A stretch of DNA of 64,000 bases from Microbotryomycetes sp. JL201 (GCA_033819885.1 JAQYUZ010000005.1:186001-250000), one strand, 5' to 3'; shown: positions 1 to 12,060, counted from the first letter of the stretch. Numbers and translations are program-made. The notes: a model not told the origin generated them from the sequence alone.

Positions 1-707
1 ACGTTGACGGTGTCGAGCTGTGCACCGAACTTGAGCCGGGAGATGCAACTGACGAGTATGCGGTGGGGCTGACGCCGGCCGACACATGATGTAGAGGAGG
101 CATTGCCGGCCTTGGGTACGCAGACGCAGACGCAGACGGCGGCGGCGCCAAACTCGGTCGCCAATTTGCGAGTTGGGCTTCGAGCTCTGTGATCCTGCTT
201 TCGAGTGTTTGGATTTGCTTGCGACTTACGCGCCTGACTTTTTCGCCTGGTTCGCGGTCTTCGTACACGCAGTCGAGTCCGGCCGGATCGTCGCTAGGTG
301 AGTGTGTGCATGCGATCGCGTCAGCCTCGCTCGGCGTCGCCCTGGGGCAGTGAGCGTACGCGGTCACGTTTACAGTGTCATGTCGCCTTCGTTTGACGCA
401 AGCGCTGCATGCCGGTCGCACGCCGTCGCACTTTAATTTGCGCGTCCTGCACGGCAAGCACGCTTTGCCGCGCTCGATCGACTCGCTCCATAGAGGGTGC
501 CCTGCAGCACAAGCCAAGCGCAAGCCATGTCAGCGTGCGCGCACTTGGCGGCGCTGCGAGTACGGCGCCGTGCCAACTCGGCGCAGACCGAATCGCGGGC
601 CCGGCGCACACGAGCCCGCTGCGGGTGCTGCAGCTGCACGACAACGAGCAGGCACGGCAGTTTGTTAGCGTACCTCGCTTCCTGGGCGGACTGTCGGCGT
701 CGGCCAT
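1..707 (-). CDS. Zn2Cys6 (fungal zinc-cluster) transcription factor, N-terminal part; 3' end runs off the window
   Basis: Sequence-specific DNA-binding regulator of the Gal4 type, acting in the nucleus. Start ATG at 707 (MADADSPPRKR), an intron, then an exon starting near 501 that encodes the zinc cluster: Cys-x2-Cys-x6-Cys-x6-Cys-x2-Cys (ACLPCRTRKLKCDG, then RPACSACVKR). A second intron follows; the last cluster Cys lies in the next exon (GLDCVYEDREPG). After it come a basic linker (RRVSRK) and a short coiled coil (QIQTLESRITELEAQL), the usual dimerisation element, then a Pro/Ser/Ala-rich stretch that continues past position 1. The second intron keeps frame best with a GC donor (AAG|GCGACA); this is less certain than other GC-AG introns here. 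No fungal-specific middle domain is visible, so target and pathway are unknown. Confidence 0.82.
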
Positions 708-1136
708 GACGGCGTCGCTTAGGGCACCGCGGGCGGCCTGTGCCGCTCGATGTATGCGGGGGAGTCGACAAGAGCCCGCGATAAACCCGCGAACATGTTT
801 GATAGGTCAAGTTGCACCATCCGCACCCGACACTCTCGAAACCCATCGAGCACCTTCCCGTGACACGTATACAGTTGCACAACAAGAGATACTGTATCCT
901 CACTCCCGGCACCCTCGCTCGCCACAGGCCTGCATGGCTCTTGATTTCATTTTCGCTTCAAGTGAATCCCGCAGCAAGACTGTCTGTCTGATTTAGTTTC
1001 CAATTTCGCCAACTGCCGGCTCTATGCCAATGCGCATCACTTGAGATGTTTTGTCACTGGAATACAGATCAGTTCAAAACAAGAGCCGGGCTGTAAGCAG
1101 GCCCGTAACAAACACCTAGGCCAAACCAAGGTCCTG
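708..1136. other. Intergenic region, upstream of the zinc-cluster gene
   Basis: This 430-bp gap lies between the zinc-cluster start and the aminopeptidase stop. Both genes point the same way, so it should hold the zinc-cluster promoter and the aminopeptidase 3' region. I see no open frame with protein-like composition and no repeat. Confidence 0.5.
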
Positions 1137-3767
1137 TCACCGTACAACTGTCAGTAACCTAAAGCTCCTCTCGGCAACACCTGCAACTGATCTCACTTTT
1201 TCGACCATCTGTCGTGCGATCGGATGCAAGAACGAACGTCCGTACGTTTCAAACGTCTGAACAGCCAACTCGTGATCGACCTTGTTCAGAGCCGAATACA
1301 CGGGTCGACAGTACTTCATGCCTGCAGGATATACTCGCATACGTAAGCTGTATGTTCGGGACAGAGCTGCGAACGAAAGACTTGCGTCCAGCATTCCTGA
1401 CCCAGACTGCAGCATCCTTGGCGTAAAATCCAGACTTGAGCGCAAATAGATACCACCGGAACTGCAAACGACACCGGTCAGATCATCGGAAAGCCATCGC
1501 AGGCGAGTATTGACTCGCCCTGATTTCTGGGTTCTTGGTTGCATTCACTGCGTATGCACGCTCGAGATGCTCCACCGCGTCCTTTGGGAATTTGTGGTAG
1601 GTTGTCAAGGTATCCAGCAGCATTCCAACCTGGTTCGAAGTCCAGCCATCGACATCCTTTGCGCTGAACGTTTCCCACGAATCACCATCGCGCGCGTCGT
1701 TCCACCTTTTCGCCAGCGCGTACGCCTTGTCTGCCAAACTCGTATCATACGTCATCTTGACTGGCAACTCGAGTCCTTCGCCATACAGCCAAGCATCAAA
1801 GTCTACTTTTTGCTTGATCGCGCTCGCCTGTTCAGGAAACTGGTTCCAGTATTGCCAGAAATGCGCCAGCCAATCTTCGCTTGTGATCGACAAGCCACTG
1901 AACCGTTCGATATAAGCTTTGACGTATTCTGCGATTCAAACATTGGATCAATACGCGCGGTACACTCGGCATCCTGGCGTGAGCACGTACTCAGCATTTC
2001 GTCAAGGCCGCCAACAACTTGTTCAATCAGCTTGAGCAGATTTGCACCCTTGTCGTATTGAACGGTGCTGTACCCATCGTCAGGGTCCTCACCAATTCCA
2101 TACTCGATGACGAGCCTTTGATACTTTGGTTTCCATGCCTGTTTAGCCAGAGCTTGATCGAGGCTGAGTTTGCCGACGAGGAAGGAAAAGCCGCGCTCGG
2201 CTGGTCCATGAAGCTTCTCAATGATGGCACGCTCGATATATGTCGTAAAGCTCTCGTTGAGCCAAAAGGAGGTCCAATTCGCGCAACCTGATTCCAGACT
2301 CGATTAGTTGAGAATAAACACATGCCCGCTTTCCTTTGATCGACGAACCAACCAAGTTACCCTGCGAGCCACAAAGCTTGAGTCTTGGCTCGTGACGTCA
2401 CATTACTCTGCACTTACAGTCCACGAGTGTGCCAGCTCGTGAGCGATGACATCCACTCTGCATAGATACCGGTCAAGCGCGATATCGCGGCGTTCGCTCA
2501 AAAGACTGACTCTGATCGGTCACCGACCACTAGAGCGGGCGTCAAGAAGGTAGCGTTAGGATTTTCCATGCCTCCGTAGCTGTATCGGCTAGCGTCAGCA
2601 CAGGGCCGGAACTTTACAGGCGTCAAACTTGCGGGAAACTGTTTGGCAGCACGAGCGAGTCAAACCGTCCCCAGCAGTATGGGGTAGCGATTGCCTCTGC
2701 GACCTTGACGAACCTGTTTATCGGACGGCGTGAATCAGAGGATCTGGACGCAGTATCACTCTGACTCACTCTTCCGTGTCGCGTTCAAACTCCCATTGCG
2801 CGTCCTTGAGCACGGCGGGCTCGGCCCACACGCCGGTCCGCGGTCCAAGAGGCTTGAACCATGATCAGAGTACGACTAGGAGAAATTGCATACAACTCAC
2901 TGCAAAGGCAATCTCTCCACCTGCGATAGCCAAAAGGTAACTCGGAATCGCAATGTTTTGCTCATATTCATAAGTGATTGACTTGCTCGGGTCGATCGAA
3001 TCTGACGTGACCATGGTCGAAATCTCTTCGCGCGACGGCTTTGTTCCAATGCCCGACATGAGCACGGGCAAAGGCGAGCTCACGCTAGCCGAGTAAGTGG
3101 ATTTGATGGCTGGCGTATCTTGGCAAGGCACAAGAGACCTTGCGTGTATCGCTTGACATTGCGAATACAAGAACGGGTACTTTTTACTGGCAGTTTGTTC
3201 AGCGCTGAGCCAGCCGAGTGCCGTGCAATCTTTTGTGGTGGCGTATTCGAGCACAACCTCGACTGTCTCGTCTCGCCTGTAAACGCGATCGAGCTTGACT
3301 TTGAGAGCTGATCCCATCACCTGCAAGGATACTCTCAGAACTGAGGGACGGCTGCGTCATGCGCATGTGCGATGGCGAAACGAACCTTGTGCCTTGGCGG
3401 GAGATCAAAGTCGAGATTGACGCCACCGGCCAGACGTGCATGCTGAATATCCAAGTACGAGGAGTCAAAGACAACGCTGTCTGTGTCCGAGAGCACAACG
3501 AGCGAGTGCTTGACAGAGCCAGCAATGATTTTTGACTTCCAGTCGATGGTCCAGTCGAGATGACTATCACAAGAGGTGAATGTCAATGCGATAGAAGCCT
3601 TGCCTGCTCGCTGCCTCTGACTGACAAGTGGGTCGTCTTGATCTCGTTGTAGTTGGATTGCGTCGACGGCTGCAGCAGAGCGAGTGTGTCAATTCGACGG
3701 GGCTGGCAGCCAGCGTACCTTGCCTTACATCGCTCGACGGCTGTATTATCTCGCGGGTTGCTGCCAT
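1137..3767 (-). CDS. Leukotriene A4 hydrolase-type M1 zinc aminopeptidase
   Basis: Zinc metallopeptidase of the M1 family, LTA4H/yeast Lap2 branch: cytosolic aminopeptidase with a possible epoxide hydrolase activity. Start 3767 ([13 protein letters not shown]); splicing then gives [19 protein letters not shown], the typical N-terminal beta-domain opening. Visible motifs in order: YGGMENP exopeptidase motif (plus strand about 2558-2576), zinc site HELAHSW (2421-2441), then after an intron [17 protein letters not shown] with the third zinc ligand Glu. The C-terminal helical domain includes [12 protein letters not shown] and ends near [16 protein letters not shown]. At least seven introns. The join just before MKYCRPVY could not be phased cleanly with simple GT-AG sites, so the last exon boundary is uncertain. 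Length of about 620 residues matches the family. The start lies 285 bp from the divergent peroxidase gene. Confidence 0.93.
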
Positions 3768-3935
3768 ATTTGGTGTCAGACACCAGAGCTGAGCACGCGG
3801 AGGGATTCAAGCCAGCCAGGCTGAGCCGACGGATGTGTACCACAGCTTGACAGCATGCAGCAGCGTAGACAGTACACTCGGCTCACTTGATGCTCGTGGA
3901 ACTCTGGGCAGATGTACGTATGACGGTACTTTTAG

Positions 3936-3943
3936 GTCACGTG
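3936..3943. promoter_or_regulatory. GTCACGTG E-box in a divergent promoter
   Basis: GTCACGTG lies between the divergent start codons of the aminopeptidase (3767) and cytochrome c peroxidase (4053). In yeasts this core is bound by Cbf1 and related bHLH factors; binding here is inference. The same octamer recurs in other divergent promoters of the window. Confidence 0.4.
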
Positions 3944-4052
3944 CCAGCACCTCCTTTACACGTGGGCGAATTTGTCATGCGCCAATCAGCTCGGTTGGAT
4001 TCCGGAGTATTCTGGCGCGTGCCCCTCGCCCGATTTCTTTCGCATCTCTCCA

Positions 4053-5530
4053 ATGGCCTTCTCAGCATCTCGTACAGCATTGAGGCTGACGTCGGCGCGT
4101 GTCGCTGCACGTCAGTCGTTTGCGCCGTGTGTGCGCCAGCACGCCGCCCGCCGCGGCTACTCGACTGGCGCAGGCGCATCCACATCGGGCGGCGGCGGCA
4201 ATGGCTTGCTGTACGGCTTGCTCGCGGCCGCTGCCGTCGGTGGTGGAGCGTACTACATGACGCAGGGCGGCCAAACGTCGATGGACCCCACAAAGGTCAA
4301 GGACGCGGCGCCCACATCAAAGGTAGACTACCAGAAGGTGTACAACGCTATCGCAGAGAAGCTCGAAGACGAGAACTATGACGACGGCTCATATGGGCCC
4401 GTCCTCGTGCGCCTCGCTTGGCACGCATCGGGTCAGTCCCACGCTCTTCCGGCGGCCGCTCCGCCCGCTTATCCGCTAATCCCCACTCACCGCCGCCGCC
4501 GCCGTCGCCATCCGAACACTGTCCTGTATTGCTGACACTCTTGGTTACGCTCATCTACAGGAACCTATGACAAGAACACTGGCAACGGAGGTTCAAATGG
4601 CGCCACCATGCGCTTCGCACCAGAGGCCAACCAGTGAGTCGCCACCGTCGCTCACACAGCCACGGGAAGCACTATACTGACTCTCGACATTGGTACAGCG
4701 GCGCCAACGCCGGTCTGGAACACGCTCGCAACTTCCTCGAGCCCATCAAGCAAAAATTCCCCGAGATCACCTACTCGGACTTGTGGACTCTTGCTGGCGT
4801 CTGCGCCATCCAAGAGATGGGCGGGTGAGTGTGGCATCACCGCATGGTTGCAATCACTCTCACTGATATCACATTCCACATACATTAGCCCTTATGTCCC
4901 GTGGCGCCCCGGCCGCAAGGACGGCATGGCCGAGAACTGCACCCCTGACGGACGCCTGCCTGACGGAGGTGAGAACGAGAACGCCCCAAGCTCTTTGCTA
5001 GTACGCTGACACCTTTCACTTAGACAAGGGTTCCGACCACTTGAGGCAAATCTTCTACAAGATGGGCTTTGACGACAAGGAAATCGGTACGTCCCGTCAG
5101 CATTGTGATCTGATAACATGTCTGGTCTGACATAGCTACACAATCAGTTACCTTGTCCGGCGCCCACGCGCTTGGACGCTGCCACACTGACCGATCGGGC
5201 TTTGACGGTCCTTGGTCATTCTCTCCGACCACCTTCTCAAACGCGTACTACCAGCTTTTGCTTGACGAAAAGTGGCAGATGCGCAAGTGGAAGGGTCCGC
5301 CTCAGTACGAGGACGTCAAGACAAAGTCCTTGATGATGCTCAAGACGGACTATGCCTTGATTCAGGACAAAAAGATGCGACCCTATGTTGAAGAATACGC
5401 AAAGGACGAAAACAAATTCTTTGATGATTTCTCTGCCGCTTTCAAAAAGCTGCTCGAGTTGGGTGTGCCGACTGCTCAGTTTTCAGAGACGCTCAAGCTT
5501 CAGAAGACGGAGGACCAGGCCACCAACTAA
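4053..5530 (+). CDS. CCP1: Cytochrome c peroxidase, mitochondrial
   Basis: Class I haem peroxidase of the mitochondrial intermembrane space, reducing H2O2 with electrons from cytochrome c. Start 4053 gives a basic presequence ([20 protein letters not shown]), then a Gly-rich hydrophobic segment ([18 protein letters not shown]) fitting the bipartite sorting signal known for Ccp1. Catalytic parts: distal side [12 protein letters not shown] with Arg, Trp and His; [25 protein letters not shown]; proximal haem His in [17 protein letters not shown] with the Trp that forms the radical in Ccp1; and C-terminal [13 protein letters not shown]. Introns of about 55-130 nt all restore frame (for example ASG|TYD, GG|PYVPW, KEI|VTLSG). 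Length of about 370 residues matches yeast Ccp1 (361). Convergent with the PHD gene, 168 bp away. Confidence 0.96.
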
Positions 5531-5698
5531 ACTTTTTTCAGTAGTGAACAACGTTGTCATTTTGCAATTAGGGGAAAATGATCTTTCTCGGCTCAGTCGC
5601 GCACGAAGCTGGGTACCGTCGCACACAGCACTGATAGTTGTAGTACAACACAACGTGAACGACATGGTATGCAAAAAAAGCAAGGATACAAAGAGACT

Positions 5699-8091
5699 TT
5701 ATTCCGCTGCAGCTGTCACAACATTCGCAGCCTGACCAAAATACTTTTCTTGAAAAGCCTGCACATCTCTGACGAGCGCGTCCATCATGGCAAACGTTTC
5801 CGCCTTTTCTTTGTCCTGAATTTGTTGTACGGCCACAGCTTGCGATTCCGCCTGAGCAACAACGGACGCCAATTGTCCGGCACCTTTTCGTGTAGTCCTG
5901 CCCGCGCTCAAGCCGATTTCGACATCAGTCTCCTCGGCCGCGTCACCTGCCTCAACTCCATCCATCCTTTCGTGCCCTGCAACTCGAGCCGCTTCCTTGG
6001 CCGCAGCCGTCGCCGCCTCCCTCTCAGCCTCTTGCTTCTGCGCGGCCAAAACCGCTTGCGCACTCTGGTTCAGCACCTCGTTCCTCTCGTCTCTCTCACT
6101 CATCTCTACCCGTACCCTGCTCAAATGATCTAGAACATGTCGAACACGCTTTTTCATCTCTGGCAGCGTCATCCGTTTGTGAGGAAATTTGACCCTGGTC
6201 GGTGTAGAGTACGCCATCACGTCTTGACCGTTCGAAGACATACTCGACTGCGCAGGTCCGGGAATGACGAGCGGTCGAGGTTGAGGCGTCGGTAAAAGAT
6301 GTGCTAGGTACTTGAGGTGGTCCGGCATGCCCCAGCCACCTTCCGACGCCCCATCTCGTCGCCCAGAGCCCCCACCACCAACAGCTCTTCCGCCGTTACC
6401 GCCGCCACCAGATTCTCCGTTTCCAGCATCTTTCGATCGTTTGACAGGTGATGCACGAGCTTTGGCGCCGGGTCCTGCTGTTTTTGGCCGGTACGTGTAT
6501 TGGTTTGGATGCTTTCCGCGAACAGGTCCCGTTGGTACTGGTGGAGCCGAGGCCTCTGCGTCTGCCAAGGTTCGGTCAGAGACAAGCACGTATTGAAGCA
6601 GTGACTACAAGTCTTACTTTCGTGACCTTCAACAATGGCCTCGTCTTCACGGCGATCACTCTCGCCGGCTTCAGTGTCAGCCTCTTGGCCGACGCCGTCT
6701 TCTTTCACGGGCTGTTCATGCGTGAACTTTCGTCTCTTGGGGTGACGTGCTTCCGGCAGTCCATTTTCATCTCGATCTTCGCCGTCTGAATCTGCAAGGT
6801 CGTCGCCCATCTTTTGCTTGCTTTTTGCACCCGTAGTAGCGACTGCTTTATTTGCCTCCATCAAGCTCAAGGCAATTGCCCTGTCATAAGCTGCATCCCT
6901 CGAATTCATCGTGTTGCGCTTTTTGACTGGCTCTTTCGCCTTTGCTCGAGCAGGAACGGGCGAAGGTGATCTAGATCCGGATTGTGGATGAGCCTGGTCG
7001 CCAGTGTCGAGCCGTGACTCGAGGTAAGCTTGAATCATTGCTGAGTCGGCAGACTCGCGTGGTTTGTTGTTTCGTGGCACTGGTGGAGCTGAAGCTTCTC
7101 GGGCCGCGCTGCTCTTGCGGAACGTTTTCCTCAGAACGCTGCCAGAGTCACCGTCAGTACAAAACCTGAGAGACACTGTCAGGTCAGACTGACCCTCCTA
7201 CGCCGTGCCAGCTCGGCTTGCATTGCTCGCAGAAATATCGGTCCGGGCATTCCTACATTCGGTACAGGGTCAAACTGCGCAGGGTTCTCCAAGCAATGGA
7301 CGCCACAGCTCACGCTCTCCAGGAACAATCCGACACAGGGACCGTGCTGCCAACATTTGCACGTGTCGCACTCGATCATGAGACCGGAAGACAATTCCTC
7401 ATCTGTCCAGCTGGAAATCAGTCTGAGTCGGTCGCAACCAGCACAACGCAAACTCACTATCGTCCCCGCATACGCATCTCGTGATGCCATCGTCTTCGAT
7501 TTCTTCAGCTGGCAATTCTTGCAGTTCTTCGTCTTCGTATTCGTCCGGCCCATCTGCGAGGTTCTTGCCGTTGGCCCCTCGGGCACGGGCCGGACGTTTC
7601 TCCGGTGCAGCGGATGAGGCTTCTTGGTCTTGCTCTAAGTCTGCGTCCATGCTCGCTGTTTCCCGCGGCGGTCGTTCGTCGGCAAGTGGCGGAACCTTTT
7701 CATCGTCAGCGGAGGGTTCTGGTACAAGCTCCGGCTCGTCCATCATCGTCACGTCGTGAACTGCATCTGTGGCAGTAGACGCCTTTGCCACTCCATCCTC
7801 GACTTTCGGCACGATGGCCCCGGTGCTCGGGTCTGCCGACTCCTCAAGCGGTAGGACCTGTGCTTGGTCGCTCGATGCCGGCTTCATTTGTCCAAAATTG
7901 ATAGGTGGTGCCGCGAGCAAGGCAGCAGATTGAGGTAGCGTGGCCGAAGCGAACGATGGTGAGGCGCTCGCGCTCGCGCTGCTGCGAGGCGTCCGTCCTT
8001 TCTTTTTGCCGGCTGGACAAAAGCGTTCGAGTGTCAGCATCTGATCTTTCTGGGCGATGGCCTCTTGTGTTGTGGAAGCGGTCGTGCACAA
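5699..8091 (-). CDS. PHD-finger protein, Cti6-like (Rpd3L/HDAC complex type)
   Basis: Nuclear chromatin reader. After an acidic N-terminal region, spliced exons make one PHD finger: ITRCVCGDDNEELSSGLM, then IECDTCKCWQHGPCVGLF, then ECPDRYFCEQCKPSWHG, giving the Cys4-His-Cys3 zinc pattern. Downstream is a conserved block typical of Cti6 orthologues (KKRNTMNSRDAAYDRAI), a Lys/Arg NLS-like region, Gly-rich linkers and a C-terminal helical segment (MKKRVRHVLDHLSRVRVEM). Cti6 belongs to the yeast Rpd3L histone deacetylase complex; placing this protein there is inference from PHD type and the NSRDAAY block. At least four introns. The start is uncertain: I use the first Met of the open exon (8091), but MLTLERF some 17 codons later is as good. 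Ends at 5699. Confidence 0.85.
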
Positions 8092-9495
8092 TCTACCGCT
8101 TGCCTGAGCTCGTCGAGACGCGCCGGGCCGAGCACGGCTCGATAGCCGCTCAAGCCGTCGTCAGCGACGTGAAATATGCGCCCGAGCTCGATCAAGCTGC
8201 TGTGCCCGAAGTCTGGGAGCTCAGCGGAGCTTGATAGCGCGCACAAGCTCGTCTAAGGTTCGTGAGCTTGTTCGGCGACCGCGTGCCCGTTGCCGCAGCC
8301 ACGACGACTGTGGCACATGCTACGGCCAGAATCAAGCAGCTCCAAGTAGCCGCATCGAGGCACTCACTCATCGTGCCGGGCCAGATGCAGGCACGCACTC
8401 GCTCTGCAACGGCTCGAGTGCCGGCTGTTCTCTAGTCGAACGCAGATGGCGAGCCTGGCTGAAACGTAACCTGGCCGAGCGCGTGCAGGTGAGTGTGTGA
8501 GCCTGATGCGGAAACGTCAGACGCCCGAGTTTGTGGTCAACCTTCAACTGGGGTGGGAGCAAGTTTCGGCTGTCTGCTTTCAGCCTTTCGGTGCAAGTCG
8601 TCGGGTTGAACTGGCTTGCAGCACCACTCCACTATTGTGTCATTGCTGAAAACCATGTCGAGCTCAGTTTCGGACCAGTCAACGCGTCGGTTGGCTCGGC
8701 AGCTCCCGTTCACTTCACCGTCTCAGTACCGTATCGCGCTCGCGTGCCATGCTGCTACAACAAACTCCGATCCAATCTGATCCTGAAGGTTCTGTTATCG
8801 CTCAATGCGCTCATGAAGGTCGAAGCTGTAACCACGGCTCGAGCGAGCGGAGCGCCACTTGCACCTCGAAGCAATCTTTCCAGACGCTGCTCTTTGCCAT
8901 ACAGGTCTCTCACTGGTCTCGTGTTTTGCGCAGACGAATATCCGAGGTAGATTCACCCCGGCGGGCCAGGCTGTGGAGCTGCATTGCAATTGAGTTCCAA
9001 GGGCAGGCGCGAGCTATGCTCGTGTACTGAATGGCGCAGAGCTAAAATCCACGCAACTTTGTCCATCCATGAGTCATACACTTTCAGCAACAGGCATTGC
9101 GAACGCTTGCGATACCTCCACATCCTCGCTTTGACTGACCTTTACGCCTCACTGACGATGGCTCACATCTCAGGATGAGCGGTGATACAAAGAAGTGCAA
9201 GAGTACCGCTCATCCGGGCTATGTATCGTCTGGCAGCGGCAGGACGACTCTCAATTCTGAGCTTGGGCCACTCGAATAGGCGCGTCAAGAGATGTCAAGA
9301 AACATTCAAGAGGGGCATTTCGCATGACCGAAGGAATCCTCACAGTCCAAGCTGCGGTTGTGATCTGGACCGAAATAGGTCATCCCGGCAGCCGAGGCGG
9401 CGTTGACATCGACGTCATCGAAAGTCGAACACCGGAACGAAAAACGGCTCGCCCAGCTTACTCTCTCTATCTACCTCGACTCCATCGAAGGAACA
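8092..9495. other. Unassigned 1.4-kb region with coding-like fragments
   Basis: No gene could be built here with confidence. Protein-like pieces exist. On the minus strand, 8246-8034 reads SSAELPDFGHSSLIELGRIF and on to YRAVLGPARLDELRQAV. A hydrophobic stretch (SCLILAVACATVVVAAATG) lies about 8300-8370 minus. On the plus strand a short frame starts at 8655 (MSSSVSDQSTRRLARQ). None shows a known motif, and I found no intron set joining them. It may hold a rapidly evolving gene or the 5' end of the PHD gene, plus the promoter of the small gene at 9496. Confidence 0.35.
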
Positions 9496-10254
9496 ATGTC
9501 AGTGTTTGTATTGCTCGCCGTTTCTGCTTGACGCATAGGCATCAAACGCTGAACGCGTTGTTTATTCGGCCCCACCTTTTTCCTCTTTGAAACGAAACGT
9601 GACACAGGTCTACTACCACTGCATCAACGACCGCACCGACCAGTGAAGTTCCAGCTTCATCGGCTGCCGCAGAAACCAACACATCGAGTCATACCCAAGG
9701 TCATGTTGACGCTCCCGGTGAAGGAGCCGCCGTCGGCATTCCTCCGTCAATGAAGGAGATCAAACTGAGCGATAATGTCACGACTGGCGCTGGTTCTGAC
9801 AGCCAAGGAATGAGTGGAGACGTTGGATCGGACGGTTACCCCGAGCAAGCCCATGCTGGTCAAGTCAGTCGAGCTTGACTGGCACTCGCTTCTACGATTC
9901 GAGCTCAGCACTGACTTGTTTCTGCCGCAGCTCGGCCTCGGACCCAACTACCGAAAGCATCCAACAACTGGAGACAAAGTCAGCGGCACAATGGAAGAAA
10001 TCAAAGGCAAGATCTTGCGAAACCCAGAGAAAGCTCAGCACGGACACGACATGAAGACGGGAGAGCTCTTTGAAAAGGAAAAGGCAAAGGACGACGCCGA
10101 AGACGTGAGCATCACGATTCGTTCTACTCAAAGTCGGTCTGACCCGATTGCTCTTCAGCCGTTCGCCAAGCCCGAAGGAGGAGACAAGGCTCAACCAATC
10201 TCGGAAGATACCAAGCACAACGCCGCTACCAATAGCACCAAGCAAGACGCATAA
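9496..10254 (+). CDS. Small hydrophilic conserved fungal protein, function unknown
   Basis: A protein of about 170 residues, no signal peptide or membrane segment. A 5' exon of 8 nt (ATG TCA GT) joins across an intron to a Ser/Thr/Ala-rich N-terminus (STTTASTTAPTSEVPAS). Next are a middle segment (MKEIKLSDNVTTGAGSDSQG) and a conserved-looking core, GTMEEIKGKILRNPEKAQHG then HDMKTGELFEKEKAKDDAED. The last exon starts at PFAKPEGGD and the stop is at 10254. The core resembles a short block I recall from many fungal hypothetical proteins (NPE-A-HG-D-KTGEL pattern), but I know no function. The tiny first exon rests on phase agreement only. Highly charged and probably disordered; stress roles would be speculation. 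Confidence 0.68.
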
Positions 10255-10323
10255 AGACACCGAAATAGTGGTCTTGATTTATCAGTTTCTGTAATTTGAA
10301 TTTTCAAAGCAGTCTACGCCAGA

Positions 10324-11894
10324 TCAAGTCTGACCATCCTCCAACGCGGGGTCAACCATGCATTGCACCGCCTTACGGTACGCTTGCATTGCGCTGCTGT
10401 CCTTCTCCACCAAATTGATCAAGTCCAGTTTCGGTCGCTTGGCTATCCGCTCCTCATCCGTCTCGAAGAGTGAAGCAACGTCCTTGTCATCATCGCCAAA
10501 CAAGTCAATCAGAGCCGTTCTGACTGCAGTTTTCGTCAAATCGTGTGCTCGGTTGAGCACGTAATCGCCGACCTTGTTCGATTCATCCCCCTGGCTTGCT
10601 CCGAGCTGACCCATGTCCGTTTCGATAAGCTGTCCAATCAACTTGTCTCGTTCGAGAATATATTGTTCCATACGATCCTCTATACTCGCTCTCCATCCCT
10701 TGTCATCGTCCCACGTGGCCGAGGTCTCGTTCCGTTGTGTATCCGTCTTTAATGTCGTCGTGACTTTGTCTGAATGCACGGCGGGTACCGATTCTGCAAT
10801 CTTGGAAATGACGGATCCAGCAGGTTCTCTCAACAAGTCGATCATCTTTCTGTCACGAAGATTGTTCCATTCTTCTAGGCGCAAACGACCTCGTTCGAGC
10901 TCTGCCACTTCAGCTTCAATAGCGAGCAAAGTTTGGGCGGCTAACGGAATGTCGGCAATAGTCGTCGTACGAACGAAAGCGTTGGGCCATTTGCGAGGTT
11001 GAAACATGGTTTGTCTCGGCAAGACAAAGAATGCTGAAGCGTCAAAGAGGCTAGTGACGACGTACGCGACGTCCAAGTGAAAGTCATCGACAGCTTTCCG
11101 TTTACTTAAAGCTTTGGTCGATAGTCCTGTTGATGATTTCGCGACATCTGACACAATTGAAGGCAGCTCAACAATATGTTCAAGCAGGCCTGGAGCGGGA
11201 ATCCGAAAGTATGAGCCTATGAAGTTTGGGAACAGAGATGTAGGAGCTCACCTGGATCCACAGGAATGTGAATTCTGTTCATCGTTTTCGTTTGCGAGAA
11301 CCACAGGGCGTACAAAGCAAAGAGGCAGACGACCTGCTCCTCGAACGGCTTGTCCTTCGAAAGGTGTTCTGCAAATAAAAGGATCTGATGAGTCAAAACA
11401 CGGAAGTTGGGCATGCCTGCGCGACAGCACTCACCCGTGAATGCGCGCAAGACTGACTGACACCAGTGCTGGCGCATAGGCCCCTCGACAAAGCCAAGCA
11501 CGAGCAGCTTGGACCAGCCGAGCGCGATCCAGGCTCGCTTGAACGACTCAAAGTTGTACATTACGCTGGACTCGCTCCACTGGGTCGTGACGGCTTTGAT
11601 GAGGTCTTGTACGTCGTGCCTGAGCGCGCTGACCCACTCGTCGCTATTAAACCACAGCTTGTAGTGAAGCGAGGGACCAGACTTGGCTGTAGGTCTCAAT
11701 TTGATCGTCTCAGGTACCTCAGGCAGCGTGTACAGGTTTGTCAAAGCCGTCGTTTGTTGCCGCTGAACGTCGCCCGCCGACGCAGAGACCGCTTGCGCCC
11801 CACCAGTCTCCTCTGCATCGCTCAACGCGTATTCAGCTTCGTCTTCTTCGCGATCGCTCACCGACGCCTCGCTTTGGGCATCGCTGTCCGGCAT
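10324..11894 (-). CDS. snRNA-activating protein complex subunit 1 (SNAP43)-like
   Basis: Probable nuclear factor for snRNA gene transcription by Pol II/III. Start 11894 (MPDSDAQSEASVSDREEDE, acidic). The SNAPc SNAP43-type domain follows: WVSALRHDVQDLIKAVTTQW, YNFESFKRAWIALGWSKLL, and EEQVVCLFALYALWFSQTK with IHIPVDPGELLHL, resembling the helical N-terminal repeat of SNAPC1. After two introns the C-terminal half is charged and helical (IEAEVAELERGRLRLEEWNN, LDLINLVEKDSSAMQAYRKA) and ends at 10324. About 500 residues. The family call rests on the FESFKRAW and FALYALW patterns and overall layout; a different helical nuclear protein remains possible. Tail-to-tail with the small gene ending at 10254 (69 bp apart). 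Confidence 0.65.
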
Positions 11895-12060
11895 GGGGTC
11901 GCGAACGATAGAAAGGCATTTCCGATTGTTTTGCAAAGAAAGCAATGACAGATGCTCCGAGTTGTTGTACCAAGTGAAAGCCCTGTCTATAACATCGAAA
12001 CAATTACATGTCTCAACACACAAACAGCGGAGCACGGCACGCTTTCCCGAAAGCAATCGT

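Noticed and set aside
433-996. Long open frames on both strands at the left end
   Set aside because: They are out of frame with the spliced zinc-cluster exons, which explain the Cys pattern on the minus strand.
11466-11948. A 160-codon plus-strand frame
   Set aside because: Shadow of the minus-strand SNAP43-like exon; codon positions mirror it and no motif is present.
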